DNA of 64,000 nt from Verrucomicrobiales bacterium. GTDB taxonomy: Bacteria; Verrucomicrobiota; Verrucomicrobiae; Limisphaerales; UBA1100. Under the pieces are notes generated by a model. It saw only the letters and a program-made list of their open reading frames with translations. It was not told where the DNA came from and did no database searches. A program made the position numbers and the translations under genes. Below, piece by piece: positions 44,917-52,197 of the stretch. Every line of letters starts with the position of its first letter. The first letter of the stretch is position 1. The DNA is taken from contig PBLV01000057.1 of NCBI GenBank assembly GCA_002721895.1, positions 1 through 64,000 on the forward strand, written 5' to 3'.

Positions 44917-45842
44917 TGTGTGATTGCACTCATCCGCACAAACCTGTGTCTTATTGGTCCGTCATATGCGTGAAAGCCCGGTGGGAATACTGTATAGTAA
45001 TCTTGATGCCACGGACATAACTCGTCCAAAAAAATTTCATCGTTAGAAATCCAAGGATAGTCTCTGAACCGAGTCACCGTTCCATCAGGCAGTTCCTTCT
45101 GCTCTCGATTGCAGCAATAAAAAAACAGGCTTTTCCTCGCGGCAATCAATCGAAATTCATCAAAATACTCAGCGATTACCTCGGGGTCCATCTCTTGCAT
45201 TGATGCCACATTAAACACGACATCAATATCAAACTCGTGAATCCAGTCAGCATCTTTCGCTCTGATAGCAATGATTTGCGCCCCAGCAATTTCATCACTA
45301 TTCAGCTCTTCTCTTGAATCAGGGAGAATGATCTGCAATTGAGGATCTGTCTTGAGCAGAAACATGAGATCAACCACTAAGGTCTTCGTTAAATTCACCA
45401 ATACCACTTGGCTAGTGAATCCTCCCCCCAATAACAAACTGGCCAAGGTGCCGAACCCATCCCCAATAATGGCAACCAACGGCGAATCCGGCAGTTTTCT
45501 CAAATACTTGGATTGAACATGTGACGCAGTCAGCACTTGCCTCACAATATCCAAGTCATAAGCACGCTTTTGCTTCTTCGCAACAGCCTTCGCAACATTA
45601 TCATACGTATTAAAACAATCCCCTTCGCCCAACCGCCGGTATCTTCGTTGCATTACCCAATGGACAGCTTTTAGAATTCCGCGATACGGTCTCGAATTCC
45701 CCCCAAAACCTTGAGTTTCGATGGAGTCAGGCGAATTAATTTTTAGATGCTGATGATATTTTTCCCAATGGGATGAAGCCTTAGGATCGGGTTCATCAAA
45801 TTCCGACAGCAATTGCTCGATTGCATCTTCCCCAAAATTCAT
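44913..45842 (-). CDS. Putative sugar O-methyltransferase
   Basis: 309 residues. A central PLVAIIGDGFGTLASLLLGG resembles a SAM-binding Gly loop, followed about 70 residues later by FDIDVVFNVASMQEMDPEVI and FRLIAARKSLFFYCCNRE, a pattern like the putative sugar O-methyltransferases found in polysaccharide loci. The N-terminal 90 residues are basic and helical. There is no clear canonical motif I, so confidence is limited. It is coupled by ATGA to both the CBS gene upstream and kdsB downstream, so its substrate may be the Kdo-like sugar or its CMP form. Confidence 0.6.
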   Translation of the reverse strand: MNFGEDAIEQLLSEFDEPDPKASSHWEKYHQHLKINSPDSIETQGFGGNSRPYRGILKAVHWVMQRRYRRLGEGDCFNTYDNVAKAVAKKQKRAYDLDIVRQVLTASHVQSKYLRKLPDSPLVAIIGDGFGTLASLLLGGGFTSQVVLVNLTKTLVVDLMFLLKTDPQLQIILPDSREELNSDEIAGAQIIAIRAKDADWIHEFDIDVVFNVASMQEMDPEVIAEYFDEFRLIAARKSLFFYCCNREQKELPDGTVTRFRDYPWISNDEIFLDELCPWHQDYYTVFPPGFHAYDGPIRHRFVRMSAITQ

Positions 45843-46249
45843 TTGCGTTCTAACAATATCTTGATCGCCGGATGCAGATGGAGCAGCCCCTTTAAAAACC
45901 CGTCATGCGTTACTACCGGCAAATCCCAAATCTGTTTTTCCCCCATCAATTCGATCCCATCTTCCAATCGATCGCCCGGGCGAATTGTTGTCGGGGACTC
46001 CACCATATACCCTGACACATCTTCCATGAATAACGCTGCTAATGGCTTTTGTGTCCGCAATAAAATTCGTCGCACATCCCCGTCCGTTAAAACCCCAAGC
46101 AATCTCTCTTCAGAATCCACTACCAAAACCATGCCTAACCGGGCTTTACTCATGGCCTCCAAAGCATCTCTAAACAGAACCTCCGGCCCCATGACCGGGA
46201 CTTGTCCGACATTGAGCATGACTTGCTCAACTTTCAATTCAACCTTCAT
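45839..46249 (-). CDS. Stand-alone CBS-pair protein, like the C-terminal part of KdsD
   Basis: 136 residues forming two CBS motifs (about 5-60 and 70-132). Phrases such as GMVLVVDSEERLLGVLTDGDVRR and LKGLLHLHPAIKIL are those of the CBS tail of arabinose-5-phosphate isomerase KdsD, which supplies the KdsA substrate. The SIS isomerase domain is absent, and the upstream sequence is kdsA, not a broken kdsD. CBS pairs usually bind nucleotides such as AMP, ATP or CMP-sugars, so this could regulate the neighbouring Kdo enzymes. It overlaps kdsA by 11 nt. Confidence 0.85.
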   Translation of the reverse strand: MKVELKVEQVMLNVGQVPVMGPEVLFRDALEAMSKARLGMVLVVDSEERLLGVLTDGDVRRILLRTQKPLAALFMEDVSGYMVESPTTIRPGDRLEDGIELMGEKQIWDLPVVTHDGFLKGLLHLHPAIKILLERK

Positions 46250-47117
46250 CTAGTTGATCCAACCCCCAACGATCAGTCAATTCCATCCGCAATTCATGTA
46301 TCGCAACCGCTTGCGCCAAAATTCGCTCCAAATGCCGAATATTTAAAACCGTATTCGGATCCGACAACGCATTCGGCGGATCGTCATGCACCTCCATAAA
46401 TAACGCATCAACTCCACACCCCACCGCCGCCCGCACCAAATGCGGGATAAACTCTCGCTGACCGCCTGATACATTACCCATAGAGGTTGGCATTTGGATT
46501 GAATGTGTCGCGTCATAACAAACTGGATACCCTGTTTCAGCCATAATCGGCAAATTTCGGAAATCATTCACCAACATATTGTACCCAAAAAAAGTCCCTC
46601 TATCTGTTAGGAGAATCTGGTCGTTGCCCGCTTTTTCAATTTTGCGAACAGAATTTTTCATATTCCATGGGCTTATAAACTGCCCCTTCTTCAGGTGTAC
46701 CGGCTTCCCCGTTTCCGCTGCTGCACACAAGATGTGAGTCTGTCTACAAAGATATGCCGGGACTTGGATCATATCACAAACTTCCCCTACAGCAGCTGCA
46801 TCCTCCGCACGCGAAAAATCCGCCACAATGGGAACCCCGAATTCTTGGCGCACTTCCGCCAAGATAGCCAATCCCTCATCCCGCCCCAATCCATGAAAAC
46901 TATCCACCGAGGATCGACAATCCTTATCATAACAAGATTTATAGACCCACTCCACTTCTAATCTCCGGCAAACCTCCGTAATACGCGCAGCCATCATCAA
47001 AGCATGATCCCGTCCTTCAATCGCACATGGGCCCCCAATGAACCTCAGGGGCAATCCAGCCCCCATTGCCACGGACCCACGCCCAGTTTCGCCAACCTGG
47101 ATCACCATTCGTTCCAT
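46239..47117 (-). CDS. kdsA: 3-deoxy-8-phosphooctulonate synthase (Kdo-8-P synthase) or close paralogue
   Basis: 292 residues. It condenses PEP with arabinose-5-phosphate. LRFIGGPCAIEG near the N-terminus contains the Cys that marks the metal-dependent class. Next come YKSCYDKDCRSSVDSF, VPIVADFSRAED and QVPAYLCRQTHIL, then the LKKGQFISPWNMKN and DRGTFFGYNMLVND segments. The region TDATHSIQMPTS reads here as YDATHSIQMP. The start ATG at 47117 shares a base with the PhyH stop (TAATG); ATG 47108 is also possible. Together with kdsB and the CBS protein it forms a Kdo-like module. Confidence 0.93.
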   Translation of the reverse strand: MERMVIQVGETGRGSVAMGAGLPLRFIGGPCAIEGRDHALMMAARITEVCRRLEVEWVYKSCYDKDCRSSVDSFHGLGRDEGLAILAEVRQEFGVPIVADFSRAEDAAAVGEVCDMIQVPAYLCRQTHILCAAAETGKPVHLKKGQFISPWNMKNSVRKIEKAGNDQILLTDRGTFFGYNMLVNDFRNLPIMAETGYPVCYDATHSIQMPTSMGNVSGGQREFIPHLVRAAVGCGVDALFMEVHDDPPNALSDPNTVLNIRHLERILAQAVAIHELRMELTDRWGLDQLDEG

Positions 47118-48091
47118 TATTTCTTCTCCACCAAAAAAGCCTTCTGAAAAGGAGTCAATTGACTCATAACCTCTGGGCATATTTGGAATCGACTCTCCCG
47201 GCATGCAGCCCGTTGAGGAAAAAATACCGCATAGCCCAAGTCTCGAAACCCTATCTCCGGCACCGCTGCGCGATGAACACCTCGAGTATCTTCAATCAAA
47301 ACCGTTCCCGCTGAAACATGACTCACAAATCTTTTAGGCGAACCCTGCGGATAACACTGCCCAACTACTTCATCCGAATAATACCGTTCCCCGTTTAATC
47401 GGCTGTAATCGGTATGTGTCCCTCTCAAAAACTCATGCGGGCCCGTAAACTCGTTGCAATCCGTTAAGAACACAAACATCTTTAAAAGATGTCTGGGATG
47501 ATTCAAATCACGATGCCAATAATGGTTCAAAACCCGATATTTCGCCGGATAATTTCTTCTAACATAAGCCTCCTGCATTTGCGGCACCATTCCCATGTAT
47601 TCAGTTACAATAGAAAGCAAAAATTCATCAAGCCAAACCTTAGCGAAAGCCGATGAGTGCTGCAGCATGGACACAGTCAAGGTCGAAGGATTGAATTCTT
47701 CAAGCACCTGATTAAAACTATGCGCCTCTGGACGATCAAACATCACTCCTGCGCTAACCATTTCCTCTTGCGGGACTGCCCAATTTTGATCGATTAAATC
47801 CTTGTGACAAACACGGTCAATTCGCGACTGAGCTAAACAAGGCATATCAAACTTCAAATTTTCCAGGCTGCCCTTAAACTCTTGTTGCAATTGATCCAAG
47901 CATTTCTGATCCAGGTATCCTTCCAACAATAAATTACCAGCCTCACGCAACTTAGATACAGCAGCCTGAGTCTCCCTATTTGGCTTAGGCGCAAAGTCTT
48001 TGCGCCTAAAACAATCGCTATATTGGATCTGATCAATCCATTTCACCATAGTCCCAGAGCTCTTAAAGATATATGGGCTACTAGTAATCAT
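47117..48091 (-). CDS. Phytanoyl-CoA dioxygenase (PhyH)-like Fe(II)/2-oxoglutarate oxygenase
   Basis: 324 residues with a double-stranded beta-helix fold. Iron ligands are His-x-Asp in HYWHRDLNHP and the distal His in IEDTRGVHRAA, with Arg downstream (GFRDLGY) as a likely 2-oxoglutarate contact. PhyH-type enzymes hydroxylate lipids or sugars; in a polysaccharide locus a sugar or acyl hydroxylation is plausible. The N-terminal 60 residues are unrelated. It overlaps the methyltransferase stop by 11 nt and abuts kdsA (TAATG). Confidence 0.82.
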   Translation of the reverse strand: MITSSPYIFKSSGTMVKWIDQIQYSDCFRRKDFAPKPNRETQAAVSKLREAGNLLLEGYLDQKCLDQLQQEFKGSLENLKFDMPCLAQSRIDRVCHKDLIDQNWAVPQEEMVSAGVMFDRPEAHSFNQVLEEFNPSTLTVSMLQHSSAFAKVWLDEFLLSIVTEYMGMVPQMQEAYVRRNYPAKYRVLNHYWHRDLNHPRHLLKMFVFLTDCNEFTGPHEFLRGTHTDYSRLNGERYYSDEVVGQCYPQGSPKRFVSHVSAGTVLIEDTRGVHRAAVPEIGFRDLGYAVFFPQRAACRESRFQICPEVMSQLTPFQKAFLVEKK

Positions 48092-49028
48092 TGTGATTTT
48101 TAACAGCCACAGCGCGCAACCACCAGGAAGGGGCCACAGACTCTACGTGAGCCCTATATGGCTTCACTACTGCCCGAACAATTTGACTTTCCTCATGCCC
48201 CAATCCGTCCTGCTGACCCGCAAATGGCCTTATGACCCCCATTCTAATCAAGCGCGTACGGATAGACTCCCATCTTTGTTTTAATAATGATGGCTTCTCT
48301 AGCTGCTCCAGCGTGCTGCCATGGTAAGACAGGCATACGTCTGAATATCCAGACTCTTTTAGCAACGCCCCCATCGACTTCTTATCAAAAAAGACAAGGT
48401 GCGGCTCGTGGATTGTTTTATGCTTATGATCGAGGCACGGAACTTCAATGAAAAGAGCCCCCCCAGGCATCAGGGAATTTGTATATTTTTCTATAAAATG
48501 CCGCGGGCGTGGAAAATGCTCCAAAACATGCGACATGACAACTAAATCATATTTTTGTTCTTGTCCATTTTGATCTACAGGAAGCAAAGTTATTCCTAAT
48601 TCCCTTAATGAGGCGTGGCGCGCAACATCTGTTTCAATCGCGGAATAACGCACATTAGGATTTCTCCCAATCCATTCTCTTGCAAAAAACCCTGAGCCTG
48701 GGCCTATTTCCAAAACGTGTTGAACTTGTATTTCTTTATGGCAAATATAATTCTCCACATATTGCGCCCGTATCCCAGCCATGCCTTTAAAAAAGGCAGT
48801 TGATATTGCATCCTCCGCCATGCCGCCATGTGCAGAATCATAGTATTGTGAATTATATTCCTCCAGACTCTTCTCGGCTGGAGCCGGCCACGCAAAATGC
48901 AATCCGCACGCCATACATTCTACTATCCATGCACCACTGAATATCTGACTTTTTGATTGGTACGTCTGAACTTTTGATATATCGCCCCTCAGGCACAGAG
49001 GGCATTCTATTTGGCCTTGCACTGCCAT
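48081..49028 (-). CDS. Class I methyltransferase with N-terminal zinc ribbon
   Basis: 315 residues. The N-terminus carries two CxxC pairs (CPLC at about 9-12 and CMAC at about 38-41), a putative zinc ribbon. The methyltransferase core follows, with VLEIGPGSGFFAREW as motif I and VMSHVLEHFPRPRHFI, LMPGGALFIEVPCLD typical of the Methyltransf_23 group. This combination is common in O-antigen and capsule loci, including sugar C-methyltransferases. The start ATG shares one base with the stop of the 32-residue small ORF (TAATG). Confidence 0.86.
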   Translation of the reverse strand: MAVQGQIECPLCLRGDISKVQTYQSKSQIFSGAWIVECMACGLHFAWPAPAEKSLEEYNSQYYDSAHGGMAEDAISTAFFKGMAGIRAQYVENYICHKEIQVQHVLEIGPGSGFFAREWIGRNPNVRYSAIETDVARHASLRELGITLLPVDQNGQEQKYDLVVMSHVLEHFPRPRHFIEKYTNSLMPGGALFIEVPCLDHKHKTIHEPHLVFFDKKSMGALLKESGYSDVCLSYHGSTLEQLEKPSLLKQRWESIRTRLIRMGVIRPFAGQQDGLGHEESQIVRAVVKPYRAHVESVAPSWWLRAVAVKNHNDY

Positions 49029-49126
49029 TAGAAATGCGGATAGTTATCATCCCAATCCCCATTTTTGCGGGCAAAAATATACCCAAGTATCACCACAAAT
49101 ATGACACATATAATGATTATGATCAT
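49028..49126 (-). CDS. Tiny single-span membrane protein, 32 residues
   Basis: The interval between the SGNH and methyltransferase genes is exactly filled by an ORF starting ATG at 49126 and ending TAA at 49028. The start overlaps the SGNH stop as ATGA and the stop overlaps the methyltransferase start as TAATG. The product begins MIIIIICVIFVVILGYIF (one membrane helix), then ARKNGDWDDNYPHF, a short charged tail with an Asp-Asp/Tyr-Pro end. The dual coupling makes real translation likely. No family recognised. It may anchor or assist the SGNH or carbamoyltransferase enzymes. Confidence 0.65.
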   Translation of the reverse strand: MIIIIICVIFVVILGYIFARKNGDWDDNYPHF

Positions 49127-50175
49127 ATAGATGCTAATTTTTTTGCACAAAGGGAATTCCCCAGATCCGTCAGGTGTACTTTATCCAAAAAACACCAGTC
49201 CAAACTATCTCCAATAACGGGATTCATATCAACAAATTTCACCTCTAATTTCTTGCAAATATTTTCTATTCCACTGCGATACCACATATATATTTTATTA
49301 TTATCAATTTTTTCCTGTGCCGTCTTCCAGCTAACTTGTCCGGTCAAATTCCTAGAAATATTTTCTAATTCCACCTCCTCTTTGCATCTTTCCTTTAAAG
49401 TCCATGGCAAATAAGGCTGCAAGCAATATACTATTTCAAATTTATAATTTTTGCTAATTATTCTCCAGATTTCCATATTTTTCCTTATCGTTTCCAGTAT
49501 CTCTGGAAAATTATCATTATCTAATTGGTCCTTACCAATCCCAGAATTTAAATGCAATCCACGTATTTCTTCTACGGGCAACCGACCTGATCGGCTTAGT
49601 AGATAATCTCTAATAGAAATAGAATTAAAATTGAATGATTCCTTAAAAATTACTCCGAGCATACGGCATACTAGATTTCGCATAAAGCCATTTGAGCCAA
49701 ATGACGATCTTGTTCTTTGCCAGAAAAACTGGCACCCGAATGGAGACCAATACTTAGACATATAATATATTACCAGATCATTCACGCCAGAAAACAAATA
49801 TATTCGCTTCACGCAACTTAAATCGACCAAGTACAAACCCATTAAAAGTTCTTGAGTTGAGGTAAATGCCCTGCCCCCAGCATTTCCACATTCAAATCCA
49901 CTCTCATAACTAATTTGAGAAGATAATGTGTTATCATCAGAACTTGAACCGACCCCAAAAGCAGCAGATCCGCCAAAAATGTAACAATCTGGAGCACTGC
50001 CCCCTCGACTCTTATCACCCGGAAACCTAAAACCCTTATCATCTGTATTTACGGAAGGGGACCTATATTTAGGATCATGGAAGAAGCCAAGGAACGGAAC
50101 CGGGCGCACTCCAAGACAATCGTAATGTCGCATTTGAGGCGCAAATTTATATCGATCATGGAAATGCGGCGTCAT
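49123..50175 (-). CDS. SGNH/GDSL-type hydrolase or O-acyl transfer protein
   Basis: 350 residues. The SGNH blocks are visible. Block I is CYIFGGSAAFGVGSSSDDNT with Ser nucleophile candidates. Block III is IYLFSGVNDLVIYY with GxND. Block V is WCFLDKVHLTDLGNSL with the DxxH catalytic pair. An N-terminal segment with FRFPGDK is similar to other polysaccharide-locus SGNH proteins. There is no signal peptide, so it may act in the cytoplasm or be held by the small membrane proteins beside it. AT-rich. Coupled at both ends to tiny membrane ORFs. Possible role: adding or removing O-acyl groups. Confidence 0.82.
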   Translation of the reverse strand: MTPHFHDRYKFAPQMRHYDCLGVRPVPFLGFFHDPKYRSPSVNTDDKGFRFPGDKSRGGSAPDCYIFGGSAAFGVGSSSDDNTLSSQISYESGFECGNAGGRAFTSTQELLMGLYLVDLSCVKRIYLFSGVNDLVIYYMSKYWSPFGCQFFWQRTRSSFGSNGFMRNLVCRMLGVIFKESFNFNSISIRDYLLSRSGRLPVEEIRGLHLNSGIGKDQLDNDNFPEILETIRKNMEIWRIISKNYKFEIVYCLQPYLPWTLKERCKEEVELENISRNLTGQVSWKTAQEKIDNNKIYMWYRSGIENICKKLEVKFVDMNPVIGDSLDWCFLDKVHLTDLGNSLCAKKLASI

Positions 50176-50333
50176 TCAGCTGGCAAAATACTTTTTTTTG
50201 TAGAGCCCTCTGGGATGCTATGATCAAAATCTTTAATCAATTTTATTACTTGGTAAAATCCAATGATAATAGGATATGCTAATATGCCTAGTATCACAAT
50301 TGAGCCCTTTATTCCAAAGTAAATCCAATTCAT
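50172..50333 (-). CDS. Small membrane protein, 53 residues
   Basis: An ORF from ATG at 50333, 1 nt after the NodU stop, to TGA at 50172, overlapping the SGNH start as ATGA. It reads MNWIYFGIKGSIVILGILAY then PIIIGFYQVIKLIKDF, which suggests one long or two short membrane segments, with a polar, Lys-containing tail. Small membrane proteins beside NodU-type carbamoyltransferases and SGNH proteins are known from other loci (SxtJ and DUF5989 families), but this one was not matched to either. Its packing argues it is expressed. Confidence 0.68.
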   Translation of the reverse strand: MNWIYFGIKGSIVILGILAYPIIIGFYQVIKLIKDFDHSIPEGSTKKSILPAE

Positions 50334-50334
50334 A

Positions 50335-52173
50335 TCAATCTAAAGGAAAAAACATCTTATTTAAATTTATTTCTGGCTGTTTCTTTTTATCCAGCCAATA
50401 ATTTCCTAACACAAGACAATCTATTTCCGTAGCCATAAAACATTTATAAGCATCTTCAGGAGTACATACGATAGGCTCTCCTCTTACATTAAAAGATGTA
50501 TTTACAATAATTGGACAACCTGTAAGTTTTCTAAATTCTTCAATAAGATTCCAAAAGCGCGGGTTCCTCTCTTTATCTACTGTCTGAACCCTTGCAGAGT
50601 AATCAATATGCGTTATCGCGGGAACATCTGATCGCATTTGGCCTAACCGTTCTGACATAGTAAATGATGGATCGTCAGCCTGGCAATGCCGCCTTTTTTC
50701 AGGCTTTATTTTAGAAACGAAAAGCATATATGGGCTTTGAATTTTTATATCAAACCAATCTTTTAGATATTCTACTTGTATCGCAGGCGCAAAAGGCCGG
50801 AAAGACTCTCTGTGCTTTATTTTAATGTTCATCATACGCTGGATTTCTGGGTTCCGAGGATCTCCCAAAATAGACCTGTTCCCCAACGCCCGAGGCCCGT
50901 ACTCCATTCGACCCTGCATCCATCCAACTATTTTGCCACCAGCAATAGCAATAGCTGTATCATGATATATCTCATATTCTTTTTTGACTGAAAAAACACA
51001 CCCTTGACTTTCTAGATAAGCACGAATCTCCGTATCCGTGTATTCAGGACCCAGATAACTTCCACCCATCAAATCGCTGAAACTGTCCTTATTTTTGAAT
51101 CGAAACGATTTTTTTGGGGAAAAAGCTAATGCTGCTCCTAATGCGCCTCCCGCATCACCTGCTGCGGGCTGTATCCATATACTATCAAAAATTTCTTCCT
51201 CCTCTAGCTTCCCATTAGCAACACAGTTTAAAGCAACTCCACCTGCGATACAAATTCTTTTACTCCCCGCTTCTTTCCTCAATGCCCGACACAGTTTAAT
51301 TAAGATTTCTTCCACTACAATCTGAATAGATGCAGCTAGATCCATTTCCCTAGAAGTTATTGGAGACTCCGGAACACGAGCACCTCCCCCGAACAGAGTC
51401 TCAAAGTTTGAATTTGTCATTTTATTACTAATATGGAATGCAAAATATTCCATATTTAGTTTAAATGATCCATCCTCGTTAATTTCAATTAAATGATTTT
51501 TTATTAAATCAACGTATTTAGGAATTCCATACGGAGCTAAACCCATTATTTTGTATTCACCTGAATTCACTTTAAAACCAAGAAAGCTTGTAAAAGCTGA
51601 ATACAGAAGGCCGACGGAATGTGGATACTGTATCTCCCAAAGCTTGTCCAAATTCTCTCCCTTTCCTTTCCATGCACTAGTGGTTGCCCATTCGCCTACT
51701 CCATCAATGCAAAGAACGGCAGATTCATAATATGGACTACAGAAAAAAGCTGAACATGCATGCGAATAATGGTGCTCAACAAATTTCACAGGCGGGATTG
51801 ACCGGCCCTTGCATAACGACCTAAGTTCCCGGGATATATTTTGCCGCGGCCATATCTTAGTGATTAGCCATTCAGGCAAAGATCTTAAATATACGCCGAA
51901 GCTTTGCGGTGCATACTTACACACAGTACTTATAAATCTCTTAAACTTAAGGCGGGGCTGCTCATAAAATATAACCGTGTCCACATCAGCCAAATTAATT
52001 CCCGCTTCGCTCAGACAATATTTAATCGCATTTATAGGAAATCCTTTGTCGTGTTTTATTCGGGTGAACCGCTCCTCCTGTGCAGCCGCCACAATATCTG
52101 TTCCTTTTACGAGAGCAGCTGCACTGTCGTGATAATATGCTGACACGCCCAGAAAATAAGATTTCCCTGACAT
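50335..52173 (-). CDS. NodU/CmcH-type carbamoyltransferase
   Basis: 612 residues. Transfers a carbamoyl group from carbamoyl phosphate, via carbamoyl-adenylate, to a sugar hydroxyl. The N-terminal Kae1-like domain starts YFLGVSAYYHDSAAALV and holds the metal-binding HHYSHACSAFF. SGEYKIMGLAPYG and ICIAGGVALNCVANGK follow, and the C-terminal carbamoyltransferase domain has GWMQGRMEYGPRALGNRSIL and NTSFNVRGEPIV. Length and motifs are complete. It heads a small module with two tiny membrane proteins and an SGNH protein, and predicts a carbamoylated surface sugar. Confidence 0.95.
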   Translation of the reverse strand: MSGKSYFLGVSAYYHDSAAALVKGTDIVAAAQEERFTRIKHDKGFPINAIKYCLSEAGINLADVDTVIFYEQPRLKFKRFISTVCKYAPQSFGVYLRSLPEWLITKIWPRQNISRELRSLCKGRSIPPVKFVEHHYSHACSAFFCSPYYESAVLCIDGVGEWATTSAWKGKGENLDKLWEIQYPHSVGLLYSAFTSFLGFKVNSGEYKIMGLAPYGIPKYVDLIKNHLIEINEDGSFKLNMEYFAFHISNKMTNSNFETLFGGGARVPESPITSREMDLAASIQIVVEEILIKLCRALRKEAGSKRICIAGGVALNCVANGKLEEEEIFDSIWIQPAAGDAGGALGAALAFSPKKSFRFKNKDSFSDLMGGSYLGPEYTDTEIRAYLESQGCVFSVKKEYEIYHDTAIAIAGGKIVGWMQGRMEYGPRALGNRSILGDPRNPEIQRMMNIKIKHRESFRPFAPAIQVEYLKDWFDIKIQSPYMLFVSKIKPEKRRHCQADDPSFTMSERLGQMRSDVPAITHIDYSARVQTVDKERNPRFWNLIEEFRKLTGCPIIVNTSFNVRGEPIVCTPEDAYKCFMATEIDCLVLGNYWLDKKKQPEINLNKMFFPLD

Positions 52174-52197
52174 TATTTTCTCACTCCTGTAATATGC

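Noticed and set aside
45839..47117. Broken kdsD (frameshift) upstream of the CBS gene
   Set aside because: The upstream sequence is an intact kdsA in its own frame; no SIS-domain remnant is present.
48853..49086. 77-codon minus-strand open frame overlapping the zinc-ribbon methyltransferase
   Set aside because: Out of frame with a better supported gene; only the separate 32-residue ORF in the gap has coupling signals.
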